DNA from: Neurospora crassa OR74A
Lineage: Eukaryota; Ascomycota; Sordariomycetes; Sordariales; Sordariaceae
Assembly: GCF_000182925.2 (NCBI RefSeq)
Contig: NW_011929462.1
Span: 1-31,696, forward strand
Length of the DNA stretch: 31,696 nucleotides
Direction of reading: 5' to 3'
Below the pieces are notes generated by a model that saw only the letters and a list, made by a program, of their open reading frames with translations, had not been told where the DNA came from and did not search any database. This document shows, piece by piece, positions 11,601-20,549 of this stretch (positions are counted from its first letter, which is position 1; the number at the start of each line of letters is the position of its first letter). The position numbers and the translations under genes were made by a program.

Positions 11601-12905
11601 AATATAATTGCAATTATACTTAGCGTAATTTATAATAAAAAGTACTACTTTAGTTGAAATTGTATAATATACAACTTTAAAGAATATATAATAATTAGGA
11701 AGATATAAATTATTAAGGAGTATATATAATACTATTTAGTATATTAATTTAATAAGACGGACTGAGAGACTACGGTTAGCGATTATTAATTAGTTAATTC
11801 GGAGTATACCCTACTAATACGATTTATTATAATCGATTTTATTATTAATTTACCTAAGGTACTAGTATTAGGAATACTATAGTATATATTAGAGTATAAT
11901 TTCTTCAATACCCTAATACCGGTATTATACTATATATTTAAGTAATATTAATTTATACTCGGCTATAGTACGTATACGGCTAAGGATTAAAGACGAGCCC
12001 TATCTAGAAATTTAATCCTAAGCGATTAGGGATTCTTATAAACTATTATATCCAATAGAAATCGCAAATTTATATTACGCCTCTAAAAGGGAATATAGGC
12101 CGTAATAGGTATTAAACTCTTAATAATTATAATATACTACTTATAAGGTAATAGTATAGTAGAATACTATAATTAAAATATTAAAATTACAATTTGCTTC
12201 TACTATTTTTTAAACCCCAAATCTAATTAAGTAGAAATCCTCCCCTATTTATAATAAAATATAAATAATTTTTACTCCAATTTAATTAAATCGTCCCCCT
12301 ACGAATAATTATTTAGCTTTAAACCCTTTAAACCGTTAGACGTAATTACAAAAAAGGACGCCCCGCGCCTAGCAAAAGAATACCCTATTTTAAAAAATAG
12401 ATTAAGGGAGTATATATAATTAATTATAATTTTCGTAGTAATTAAAGCGAAGAAGTACTATAATAAATATTACCGGTAGGCTTCTTTTATAATTAGTAAT
12501 AAAATATTCCTTAAGCTTTACAAGGAATACTATCTACCCGGGCGCCCGTTATATAAATTCTTATAATAATATACAGGACTATTTATAGTAATAAAATACA
12601 TCGGAAAATTAGTATACTAACTTAACCTTCCCTTTAAAATAGCTAATATTTATTTAATTATTTCTATTACCTACTTTAAAGTAAATCCAAAAAGCAACGA
12701 CCCCTTCAATAGGACTTAGCCCCCTCCGGGTTTAATGGAAGATAATTAATAGGATTAAGACAACGAAGGGGAGTATAAAATAGACGTAATTTCAAATTAC
12801 GTAGAAAATAAGAAAAATAGAAAATAGAAGTATTTAGTAAAATAGATTAAATATAACTATAATTATAATAAATATCTATCTAAGAAGGAAATGGGGAATA
12901 CTTAA
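8640..12905 (+). pseudogene. Gypsy-A pol relic: PR-RT-RNase H-integrase-chromodomain
   Basis: One phase runs the whole length. Protease: VCINSSIGRSLIGK with the catalytic triplet at 8778-8786 now Asn-Ser-Ser where Asp-Ser/Thr-Gly belongs. RT: VVIDLRALNKVTVP at 10083-10124, and the YxDD box now Phe-Ile-Asn-Asn at 10380-10391, so both catalytic Asp are lost. RNase H end and linker: KLNFILNALSRL near 11278-11313. Integrase: an open remnant at 11472-11657 (RRLYIPK), first catalytic region IDFIINLP at 11832, second as ISNRNRKF (Asp to Asn) near 12039, and the GPY/F-type module LFIVIKYIGKLVY near 12581. Chromodomain: EYKIDVISNYVE ... KYLVK-stop at 12771-12899, the stop replacing an aromatic-cage-type Trp. 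The losses fit G-to-A/C-to-T RIP changes. Confidence 0.88.
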
Positions 12906-13124
12906 AAATTGGTAGTAGAATATTAGGAGCGCTTAGGAGGTCCTTAGAAAGTACTAATACGAAAAGGTAGGAAAGTCTACTTTAAATAAAATAAAGCTAA
13001 TAGACCGGTTATTCCTACCTATAGTAGGAGTTTAAGGCTACGGAGGAAGTAATAGAGGCTATTTATACATATATATTAGTTGAACTATTAAGGATAGTAG
13101 TATTTTCTTTTGGCCGCCGGGACT

Positions 13125-13399
13125 TAATACTAGAACAGTATCGCTAGTATTATTATATATTAAATTACTTAACTGGATAGCGTAGTCTAGTCGGTCGGGT
13201 TTATTCAATTAAATAAACCGCTCCCACAGGAGCCTACCTACATATGTGGGTCCTATAGATTAAATAAGGCTTGCGTACCTTAAGTTATTCGACTGTATGT
13301 AAGCTCCCTGCTCGGGATTCTTCCCAGATTATTACTTTATATATATTTAATTAAGATATATTATTGTTATAACGTTCAAATACCCTCTCAACGGTATTA
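13125..13399 (+). repeat. 3' LTR of Gypsy-A
   Basis: This is the direct-repeat partner of 4467-4741, with equal length (275 bp) and all differences transitions. It starts TAATACTAG and ends CGGTATTA. It is on average more mutated than the 5' copy in its first third. The sequence just before it (GGCCGCCGGGACT) is not a convincing polypurine tract. Confidence 0.92.
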
Positions 13400-13404
13400 A
13401 TAAT
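13400..13404. repeat. Target-site duplication ATAAT, right of Gypsy-A
   Basis: Exact copy of 4462-4466, directly abutting the 3' LTR. Confidence 0.85.
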
Positions 13405-13833
13405 CGAACTACTACTATTAAGTAATTTATTTATTATTTATACTTATTTACATTCAATTATTATTATTTAAATATTCGTTTATCTATTTTTCTTATTAAT
13501 TACTTATATTATTATTCGTATTCTAATATTATATCCAAATAGTAATTAAGTAACTATTAATTAGTTATATTATTAGTAATCGTAGTACGGCTATTAATAT
13601 AATTGTATATTAAATACTATTGAAGGACCCGAACTATAGTAAACGTCTAGTACTAAGGATCTTTACACTTTTTTAAAATAAAGTTATTTAAACTTATTTA
13701 TAACAATTAATTAGATAATACTAGCGAATATCGGATAAACTTCAATAAGGATAGAAAATTATAAAGTTCCTATATTCGTTTTAACTAATTTAGTGTAGGG
13801 TTTTTAATACCTATCTTGTCCTTATTACTAATT
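13405..13833. other. AT-rich stretch with nothing recognisable
   Basis: I see only RIP-type AT-rich DNA, with no coherent frame, repeat copy or regulatory site. With 4377-4461 it forms the pre-insertion DNA on either side of Gypsy-A. Confidence 0.6.
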
Positions 13834-13913
13834 TAAAATAGCGAGAAAATTATAATAATAATAATAATTATACTATTGTAATTAAAGTAATATATAAGGA
13901 CTATAATTCTTAG
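13834..13913 (+). repeat. Repeat B, copy 3 (degenerate, truncated)
   Basis: It starts TAAAATAGCGAGAAAA, matching TGAAATGGCGAGAAAA of the 28615 copy after RIP-type changes. It continues with a run of ATA/AAT triplets where the other copy has ACA triplets, then TATAAGGACT and ATTCTTAG. Similarity stops at 13913, where an LTR fragment begins. Confidence 0.6.
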
Positions 13914-13914
13914 C

Positions 13915-14003
13915 TATAAGAGCGTAATCCTACGAGTGATTAGACAACAAGATTAGAAGCTACAATTTAAAGTAATATTAAGAGTAAGAAAGAAAGGGAA
14001 GTT
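13915..14003 (-). repeat. Truncated LTR fragment of the Gypsy-C family
   Basis: The first roughly 85 bases (TATAAGAGCGTAATCCTACG and onward) align without gaps to the left part of the Gypsy-C LTRs at 19986 and 27652, mostly differing by transitions. Similarity is lost near 14003. In the element's own (minus) orientation this is the last third of the LTR. Left of it is repeat B, not retroelement interior, so it may be the outer end of a 3' LTR or a solo LTR that has lost the rest. Confidence 0.65.
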
Positions 14004-14004
14004 G

Positions 14005-14191
14005 TACAAACTATTATAGGACTAGCGCCCGACCAGGCATCTAACTCTAACTAGCCAGATTTAAGTACCAAAATAGTAGCCCGTATTGAAACTACTCCAA
14101 CTAACTCGGACCACGGTATTAAGCCTCCGGCACCCGGTCTTCTAGAGTATTCTCTAACTACCTTAAGCTATAAGGCAGCTACTAAAGCGCA
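14005..14191 (+). pseudogene. Less-mutated coding fragment, possibly the N-terminus of Gypsy-B gag
   Basis: From 14022 to the gap one plus-strand frame reads with a single TAG (APDQASNSN, ARIETTPTNS, PPAPGLLEYS). CpA dinucleotides survive here, so RIP was lighter than on either side. It precedes the Gypsy-B gag and a Pro/Ser/Thr-rich, weakly structured start would suit a gag N-terminus, but the assembly gap prevents a direct link and I recognise no motif. No start codon is visible. Confidence 0.4.
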
Positions 14192-14291
14192 NNNNNNNNN
14201 NNNNNNNNNNNNNNNNNNNNNNNNNNNNNNNNNNNNNNNNNNNNNNNNNNNNNNNNNNNNNNNNNNNNNNNNNNNNNNNNNNNNNNNNNNN
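14192..14291. other. Assembly gap (100 N)
   Basis: Exactly 100 N, the usual placeholder for a gap of unknown length. The 5' part of Gypsy-B, possibly including an LTR, may be missing here, and phase cannot be carried across it. Confidence 0.98.
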
Positions 14292-17200
14292 TAGCGTATA
14301 TTAGTATTAGAATAGTCTTTTTTTTTATACCAAATAATAATAATAATACTAATACTAATATAGAAATTTCCTATAATTCTCTAGCAATTAGGAGCGCTAA
14401 AATACCCCCTAATATTACTAACCTACTTAATAATCTACTCCGAATTTTATAAACGAATCCCGAATTAAAGGGAAAAATCAAATTTATAATCCCTTTCTCT
14501 ATTTATTCCTAACCTACTTTAAAATTTAAATTTATATACTCTACTAAATAGCAAAATTCCTCTAATAATAGCAATAAAGATAAAGAGAAATGTAATACTA
14601 ATAATAATTCTAATAGTAATTCCGGTAAATTATATTAATGGAAGCCACTCGAACTCCCTTAATAGAATAATAAACTTACTACTTTCCTCTTCTACTATAA
14701 TAAATTAATTAAAATGTATAATACAAATTTTAAAGCCGGTCTATATACCAATTTTAATACCGTATAAATTAAAATTCTTAATACCCTACCAATTAATAAA
14801 TAGTAATAACTAAAGGGTTATTAAACTACCTATACCTTCTCTAGTAATAAAGATCCAACCGAACTATTTAAATAAATCTAGCAAATCTTCGGTATTTATT
14901 ATACTTAAAATTATACCTTTAATAATTTTACTAAAATAAAATAGAAGGATAGTGAATTATTCTTCGAATTTTTTATTAACTTTAATAATAAACTTTTAAA
15001 AGTTAGCGGCTATAATTAGAATAACCGTACTAAATTAAAATTCCTTTATCGTACTATTAATAAGAAATTTAATAATTACCTCTTTATTATTAAATTCTCT
15101 AATAATTATTTTATTTATATAGAATAATTCTAAAATATTATTTATAAATATAAAAAGATTATAAAATTCCGAACGTTCTATTAGAATTATTTATAGAATA
15201 ATAATTAAAATAACCAGCGGATTGGAATATACATTCTTATCGCCGCCGGTTCAAATTATTCTAATTATTAATACTAAACCTATAGCTCTTCCTCCGCTAT
15301 ACCCTCTAAAATTTAATACAATACTAATAGTAATATCCTTATAAGTATAATTAATATTCGTAGCGCTTAAAATAAAAGGTTTCCCGCTTAATTAAAAGGA
15401 TAGGCTAAATAGGTATTATAAAACGAAAGGAAGAAGCGCCGTACAGAAGGATAGTATATTTATTATAGTACTACTAGCTATATTATTACTAAATACCCGT
15501 ACTTACCGGCTATAAACCTTTAAAGTAAGGGAGTACGTATTTAAACTATTTAAGTAGTTCCGCTATTTAATAAAGAATTTTGAGTAATTAAACTCTTAAA
15601 TTCCGAATTAAATTAAGGAAAAGAATAGCTTTAATATAAAGTCGGGTATTAGAATCTACTTCTAAAGTATTAAATAAAATAGAAGAATTTAAACCCCAAA
15701 TAAAAATAGGACTAACTTTAATACTAATTATTATTAATTCTACTAATTTATTCTATACCCTTATTAATAAAAGTTACTAGTACTATATTACTATTAGTAA
15801 AAATATTATTCGGGATTTCTAAATCCCTATTATCCTATTCCAATTTAATAGATCCGAAGTATTATAGCGATTATAGAAGGTACTTTTATTTAAAGTATTA
15901 TATATTTCCTTATAGAACTTTAAGGCCGTATTTCACTAATTTATACGTACGTAGTACCAGAATTCGAATACCTTATTATTTTTAAAAAATTATAATTAAC
16001 AACTAATTAAATATATTTAGTCCCCTATAAGAAGAGATTTTAGTATAGTATTATACAATTCTAAATAAATTATATTAATAAATTTAAATTTAAAACCCTA
16101 TTCCTTAAAGAATTTTAAAGAGTAATATATATTCTTACTACTACCTTTATTAAATATATTTACTAAATAAATAAGGAAGAGGGCTAAATTACTATAAAGG
16201 CCTCTATATTCGCCGTTTAGCTAAAGGATATTAAAAAGGCTTTAGTACTTAAGTAGGTTAAAATTAATAAAGAATTCTAATAAATTATCCTTAAAGATTT
16301 TAAGACTTTATTCCTCTCTTTAGGAAGTAGGAAGCCGACTATTTTAATAATTATAAACCTAAAATTAATTTAAAGATTAAATTGAAAAAGGGGCCTAATA
16401 GTAGAGACCTCCCGCTTTCTTTCGGCTTATTATATAATATATTTTAAGAGGAATTTTTAGTATTTAAAAAAATTCTCCGGGATTTAATAAATAAGGGTTT
16501 TATTTATGTTAGTAATTCGGCTACCGGAACCCCCGTTCTCTTTATTCGGAAATTAGGCGGAGGCTTTTACTTTTATTATAACTACCGAATTCTTAATATA
16601 ATTATTCGAATAAATTAATACCCCTTACTATTAATTTAAAAGATATTCTAAATACTTGAAGGAATAGAGTAGTTCTCTAAAGTAAATATAGTATAAGCCT
16701 TCTATAAAATCCGAATAGTAGAAGGAGAAGAGTATAAAATAGTGTTTTAAATGTACTACAACTTATTCGAATAATTAATAGTCCTTTTCAGTTTATATAA
16801 CGCTCTAGCTACTTTCTAACGGTATATTAATTAAATATTATAGGAATTTTTTAATAACTTTTATTTAGTATATATAAATAATGTCCTTATTTTTATTAAT
16901 AGGTTTTAAGAAGATTATATATAGAAGGTTCGTATAGTATTCGAATATTTCTAAAATGCCGGGCTTTATTTAAACCCTAATAAATATAAGTTCGCTATTA
17001 AAAAGGTTAAATATTTAGGATTTATTATTTATATTAATATAAATATTTAAATAAACCTTAGGAAAGTTAAGGCTATTTTAGAATAGGATGCTCTAGTATC
17101 CCAAAAGGGAATTTAGAATTTCTTAGGGTTTATAAATTATTATTAGATATTTATACTTAAATTTATTATAGTAGCTATACTACTTACGGCGTTAATTAGT

Positions 17201-17960
17201 AAAGGAGTTCCGTTTAAATAGTTAGTAATATATAAAGAGGTATTTTAATTATTTAAAATTCTATTCATTTAAGTACTTATATTTACTAAATAGGACCCTA
17301 AATACCCAACGTTCTTAGAGGCTAATTATAGCGGGTTTACTTTTAGGGGCTATTTAATGTAGGAGGTAAACGGCTAATAGCGTATTATAACCTTTTACTT
17401 AAAAAACCTAAAAATAATAGAATATAATTATTCTATTTATAATAAAGAGATATTAGTAATTATTAATTATCTATAGGAGTAGTAAATTAAACTATATAAT
17501 TATAATAACTTTATTATCCTAATTAACTACTATAATTTAAAATATTTTATAATTCGGTAGTATCTATTTAAATAATAAACCTACTAAGTCGAATACCTCT
17601 CTAAATTCTCTTTCGAATTTTAATATTAGCCGGGTAAAGAAGCAATAATACTAGATATATTATTTTAGAGGGAGTAGGACTACCCTACTAAAGGTAATAA
17701 AGAAATTTGAAATTTCTAATTTATTCCTAAGTTTACTCTATATAATTATATTCGTATTTTAGTAATAAGCCTTCGGGGTTCCCGAATAATTCGGAAAAAG
17801 GGTATAAAAGTCTTTAAAAATCTAGATTTATAATAGCTCTAGGATTCTATAGTAGGAAGGGACGCTATATATTAGTAAATCCTTAAAGTAATAAAGAATA
17901 ATATAAGAGATTTACCCCCCTCTTTTAATTTAAAATTTAAATAGCCGATTATTCTATTAA
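14292..17960 (+). pseudogene. Gypsy-B gag-pol relic (integrase and LTRs missing)
   Basis: One phase (2 mod 3) covers gag and pol. Gag: a capsid-like stretch with DPTELFK at 14852, then a CCHC zinc knuckle at 15455-15496 in which all four ligands are now Tyr, with the spacing Y-x2-Y-x4-Y-x4-Y kept exactly. Protease-like: a weak segment (NSTNLFYTLIN) near 15735-15770. RT: NKGFIYVSNSATGTPVLF at 16490, then LGGGFYFYYNYR, and the YxDD box as Tyr-Ile-Asn-Asn at 16871-16882. RNase H: FLEANYSGF at 17312 (Asp to Asn) and YNKEILVIINYL near 17440; RNase H end PGKE at 17630; a pre-integrase linker with LPPSFNLKF near 17915. The zinc-finger and DDE parts of integrase are absent, because at about 17960 the frame passes into LINE-type sequence. 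Confidence 0.83.
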
Positions 17961-18547
17961 TAACCTTGCCGCAAGGGGAGGCAAGAGAGCCCACGCCGGG
18001 GGAGAGGGAGAAGTAGCTAGAAGAGGCAATAAGAAGAGAATAGGTAGCGAAATGGTATATAAAGGTCGCCGAAGTAATGAGGAAGAGGAAACGCCTAAGC
18101 GCCGTAGAGGCGCGCGTACGATTCGACGGAACTATATTACAGTACTATATATAGCCCAATACGGACGAGAATCTAGCGCTATATTATTTATCGAAGGCTA
18201 TAAGCTCCCTACTAATATAGGCAAGAACCGGGAAGATAGGCCTACGGGCATTTCTTTTTAAGAGAAAAGTTCTAGAAATAACGACGCTGTATTGCCGGTG
18301 CAGCGTAAGGAAGGAGACGTTCGAATACCTTATACTAGAATACTAGGAAATAGAATAAATTTAGCTATAGGGTAAGAATACTTTTATATAACTAACTAAC
18401 GAAGAAGAATTCTATAATAAATTTAAGACGAACGTTAAACGGATTTTACAATAGGCCCTACGGCTAGGGAAGTTATAAGAATATAAATTAGTAACTAGAA
18501 TTGAAAGAGTAAAGGAAATAGAAGAAGCGTTAGGAGGTATAGACTAG
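17961..18547 (+). pseudogene. LINE ORF2 C-terminal relic, in phase with Gypsy-B
   Basis: The frame (2 mod 3) reads LYYLSKAISSLLI-stop-ARTGKIGLRAFLFKRK at about 18167-18265, then C-x-C at 18293-18301, KETFEYLILEY near 18313-18345, and EEALGGID before a TAG at 18545-18547. The RTGKIGL block followed by a Cys-rich motif with T-x2-H-L-x-L-x-C spacing (here His and the last Cys are Tyr) is typical of the C-terminus of Tad/I-type LINE ORF2 proteins. The 17965-18300 part is more GC-rich and less damaged than its surroundings. LINE copies are often 5'-truncated, so an insertion into Gypsy-B is likely. No poly-A tail or target duplication could be defined. Confidence 0.65.
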
Positions 18548-18939
18548 AGTAATTTAATTATATATATAAAAGACCTAACTAAAATTAAGAGTTACCTAAC
18601 TGGAATAGGATTGTATTGGAACCGATAGGAAGCTGATTAAATGTATATTAAATATATAAATAATAACCCTAGAAGAAAATTAAATTATATTTAGATTAGA
18701 AGAATAATGGGGTATTAATTACTTTGTATTGTTAATAATTAATACTATATTAGTATTATCGCTAACTTTATCCTCCTTACCAAAAAATTTATCTTTTATA
18801 TTAGAACTCTCCTTATTAGCCTTAGGAAGAATATTATTAAATATTATTTTTATATTGTAGTACGGTTAAATAGAAGTAGTATTATCGATTGAATTTATAC
18901 TTAAAATATAATTATAAATATTATAGACGGTTTATTTAA
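18548..18939. other. AT-rich stretch with nothing recognisable
   Basis: It follows the LINE C-terminus. No repeat copy or convincing frame was found; it could be LINE 3' untranslated sequence or older DNA. Confidence 0.5.
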
Positions 18940-19690
18940 TACTAAAAAGCTTTACGAAGAGAATTAGTAATAGGGCTAATATAAGGACGTTATAGAATAC
19001 TTATAGTAGAAAAGTAATTATTAAGACTATTCTACTTAGTGTAAATTACTATTATATTTTTATTAATATATTCAATATTAGCGGTAGCTAAATTAATTTT
19101 ATTAAAAAAAATACGGATAATTTCTTTAACTTTTACGATATAGAAATAAATTATAGTAATATTATTGCGGATTAAAGTAAAATTTGCGGAGGTATTAATA
19201 AGAATGTAAATAAGTTTTTTCTTCTTTAATAGAGATTCAACTATTGTAATAGAATCCGAAGCCGGATAGTTACCAATAAATAAAGGATTAGCGCTAATAC
19301 GGTCCGCTATAGCCTATATAATAATTATAATCTATATTTTACTAATAAAAATTTTAAAATTACTCTAAATCGTATTATAGCTACGTAGCACTATAGCGGA
19401 CCTAATAAAAGTATATATTAGGGGAGTAAATTCGGTACTTAGGTATTCTTTAATCCTCTTTTACAACCGATATTTATAATAAGGAGTATTAGGGCGAATT
19501 ACTTTAAGAGTTAAATATAGGGATATTATAAAAATAAAACGGAGATTTATAAGGATTTTAGAAGTATTAGGCCGAATTGAAAGCAGTCCGGAAACTAGCT
19601 AGATTATTATAAATTATAGGAAGAATACGTTATAAACTATAAGTATAAGAATTATATTATTTATAAGATTTGGGAGGTTGGAAGTATCTT
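18940..19690 (+). pseudogene. Unrecognised degenerate frame
   Basis: One plus-strand phase gives about 250 codons with roughly 17 interruptions, nearly all TAA/TAG and a single TGA, the pattern expected when Gln and Trp codons are hit by RIP. Readable pieces include INFIKKNTDNFFNFYD (near 19098), HYSGPNKSIY (near 19390), FFNPLLQPIFIIRSIRANYF (near 19448) and YKYKNYIIYKIWEVGSI (near 19640). I do not recognise a family. Another phase is also fairly open, so coding status is uncertain. It is not an integrase continuation of Gypsy-B by any motif I can see. Confidence 0.35.
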
Positions 19691-19961
19691 ATAGTAGTGC
19701 CCTTCTTCTCCTATATTTCCTTCGATAAGTATTTTCTAATTTTTTTAAAGGTAATAAACTTAATTGGAATATTATTATATAGCGAATTAGCGGGGCCGGT
19801 ACTAATTACTATAACTTCCGCTATAATTTTACCCTCTAATTTATTAAAGGAGGTTGTAACCTCTAACGCTTTTGAAGTAGGCGTTTTCTTTATAACGTTA
19901 GAAAGTTTTTTATGCGGTATAATATAATAGTAGTAATATTAGTTTGGGTTGAATATAGATA
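19691..19961. other. Sequence left of Gypsy-C, no firm assignment
   Basis: Open frames exist on both strands here, the plus-strand one hydrophobic. Since LINE copy 1 has ORF1 on the minus strand beyond repeat A, a minus-strand LINE ORF1 start is possible in this place, but similarity to 3600-3917 is too weak by eye to claim. Confidence 0.3.
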
Positions 19962-19985
19962 TAGGATGGCGGCGGATTTAGTAGG
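19962..19985 (-). repeat. Left piece of repeat A copy 2, ending in TSD GTAGG
   Basis: GCGGCGGATTTAGTAG here matches GCGGCGGACTCGGTAG of copy 1 near 3923 with three RIP-type changes. The copy resumes at 27912, so Gypsy-C inserted inside it. GTAGG (19981-19985) is repeated exactly at 27907-27911. Confidence 0.75.
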
Positions 19986-20240
19986 TGTGAGAGCGTGATT
20001 CTACGAGTGATAAAACAATAAGATTAGAAGCTACAATTCAAAGTAATATTAAATGTAAGGAGGAAAAGGAAGTAGGTAAACGAAGGTTCGATGGTTTTAG
20101 ATATATAAATCGGGACTGCCGCTCGATACCGCCTTCTTTTTCCGATTATCTTATCAATAAAATTCCAAGCCTCTTTCCGTCCGATGTATCTCAGTGCTCC
20201 AGGCTAGGCTTCTAGGGACCTATCCAGCCATGCTATAACA
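19986..20240 (-). repeat. 3' LTR of Gypsy-C (left)
   Basis: The LTR is 255 bp, starting TGTGAGAG and ending TAACA on the plus strand. Compared with the right LTR I count about 22 differences, every one a transition, with no gaps. The equal lengths and the flanking GTAGG duplication make the boundaries firm. Confidence 0.94.
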
Positions 20241-20254
20241 TTACCCCCCCTCCG
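20241..20254 (-). promoter_or_regulatory. Polypurine tract of Gypsy-C
   Basis: On the minus strand this reads CGGAGGGGGGGTAA immediately before the LTR. A purine run at this place primes plus-strand DNA synthesis in LTR retrotransposons, so it fixes the element's orientation. It has kept its Gs, probably because G in a run of G is a poor RIP target. Confidence 0.8.
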
Positions 20255-20545
20255 GAAGAAAGGTTCAATCCTAAAGCCGAAAAGAAAGAAAGGAAATAAG
20301 ATGAAAGTTGTAGTATGTGAAATACCCGCGGTGGTTATCAGTCTATTGTATTGCATTGGGTGATTTCGGATGAAAAAAAAAAAAAAAAAAAACCAAGAAT
20401 TCTATGCTAAGCATTACAACCTTATATCCAATCCAATTATCGTAACGCAAAAAATTATAAAAAAGATTCCCCCCAATCGGACTTAAACAAACTACTTCCT
20501 CAGTAAAGGACAAATACCTTTAGGCTCCAACGCGCTCTCGTTATT
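20255..20545 (-). other. Lightly mutated 3' untranslated part of Gypsy-C
   Basis: Between tract and coding region lies a block rich in surviving CpA, with an A20 run on the plus strand at 20373-20392 and a tRNA-like patch at about 20465-20545 (see rejected items). No frame stands out. The contrast with the heavily converted pol region begins at about 20550. Confidence 0.6.
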
Positions 20546-20549
20546 AATA

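Larger units (their letters stand above)
4467..13399 (+). mobile_element. Gypsy-A: full-length Ty3/Gypsy chromovirus, RIP-inactivated
   Basis: This is an 8.9-kb element bounded by two direct 275-bp LTRs (4467-4741 and 13125-13399) and an exact 5-bp target duplication ATAAT. Internal order is leader, gag, protease, RT, RNase H, integrase and chromodomain, all on the plus strand. Gag reads in one phase (codons starting at positions equal to 2 mod 3) and pol in another (0 mod 3), so the living ancestor probably used a frameshift, unless an indel arose later. Pol keeps one phase for more than 4 kb, with essentially only TAA/TAG interruptions. An LTR-like insert without RIP damage (6120-6429) lies in gag. 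Chromodomain-bearing integrases of this lineage are known to steer insertion into heterochromatin. Confidence 0.93.

Noticed and set aside
11472-11657. Open plus-strand frame of 61 codons as an independent small gene
   Set aside because: It is in the Gypsy-A pol phase and is simply a stop-free remnant of the integrase N-terminal part.
18052-18261. Open plus-strand frame of 69 codons
   Set aside because: It overlaps the LINE C-terminal relic in a different phase; the recognisable RTGKIGL and C-x-C motifs are in the other phase.
19670-19927. Open plus-strand frame of 85 codons, hydrophobic
   Set aside because: AT-rich composition alone gives hydrophobic codons, the minus strand is open as well, and no motif or start context supports it.
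20261-20392. Possible SINE: B-box-like GGTTCAATCC followed downstream by an A20 run
   Set aside because: No A box at the right distance, no target duplication, and it lies inside the 3' untranslated part of Gypsy-C.
20465-20545. tRNA-like patch on the minus strand (AGAGCGCG near a D-arm place, GTTTAAGTCC like a B box, then a T run)
   Set aside because: The CCCCCC/GGGGGG-type acceptor strand has no partner at the other end and no proper anticodon stem forms by eye. It could be a decayed tRNA-derived piece, but I cannot support a tRNA gene.
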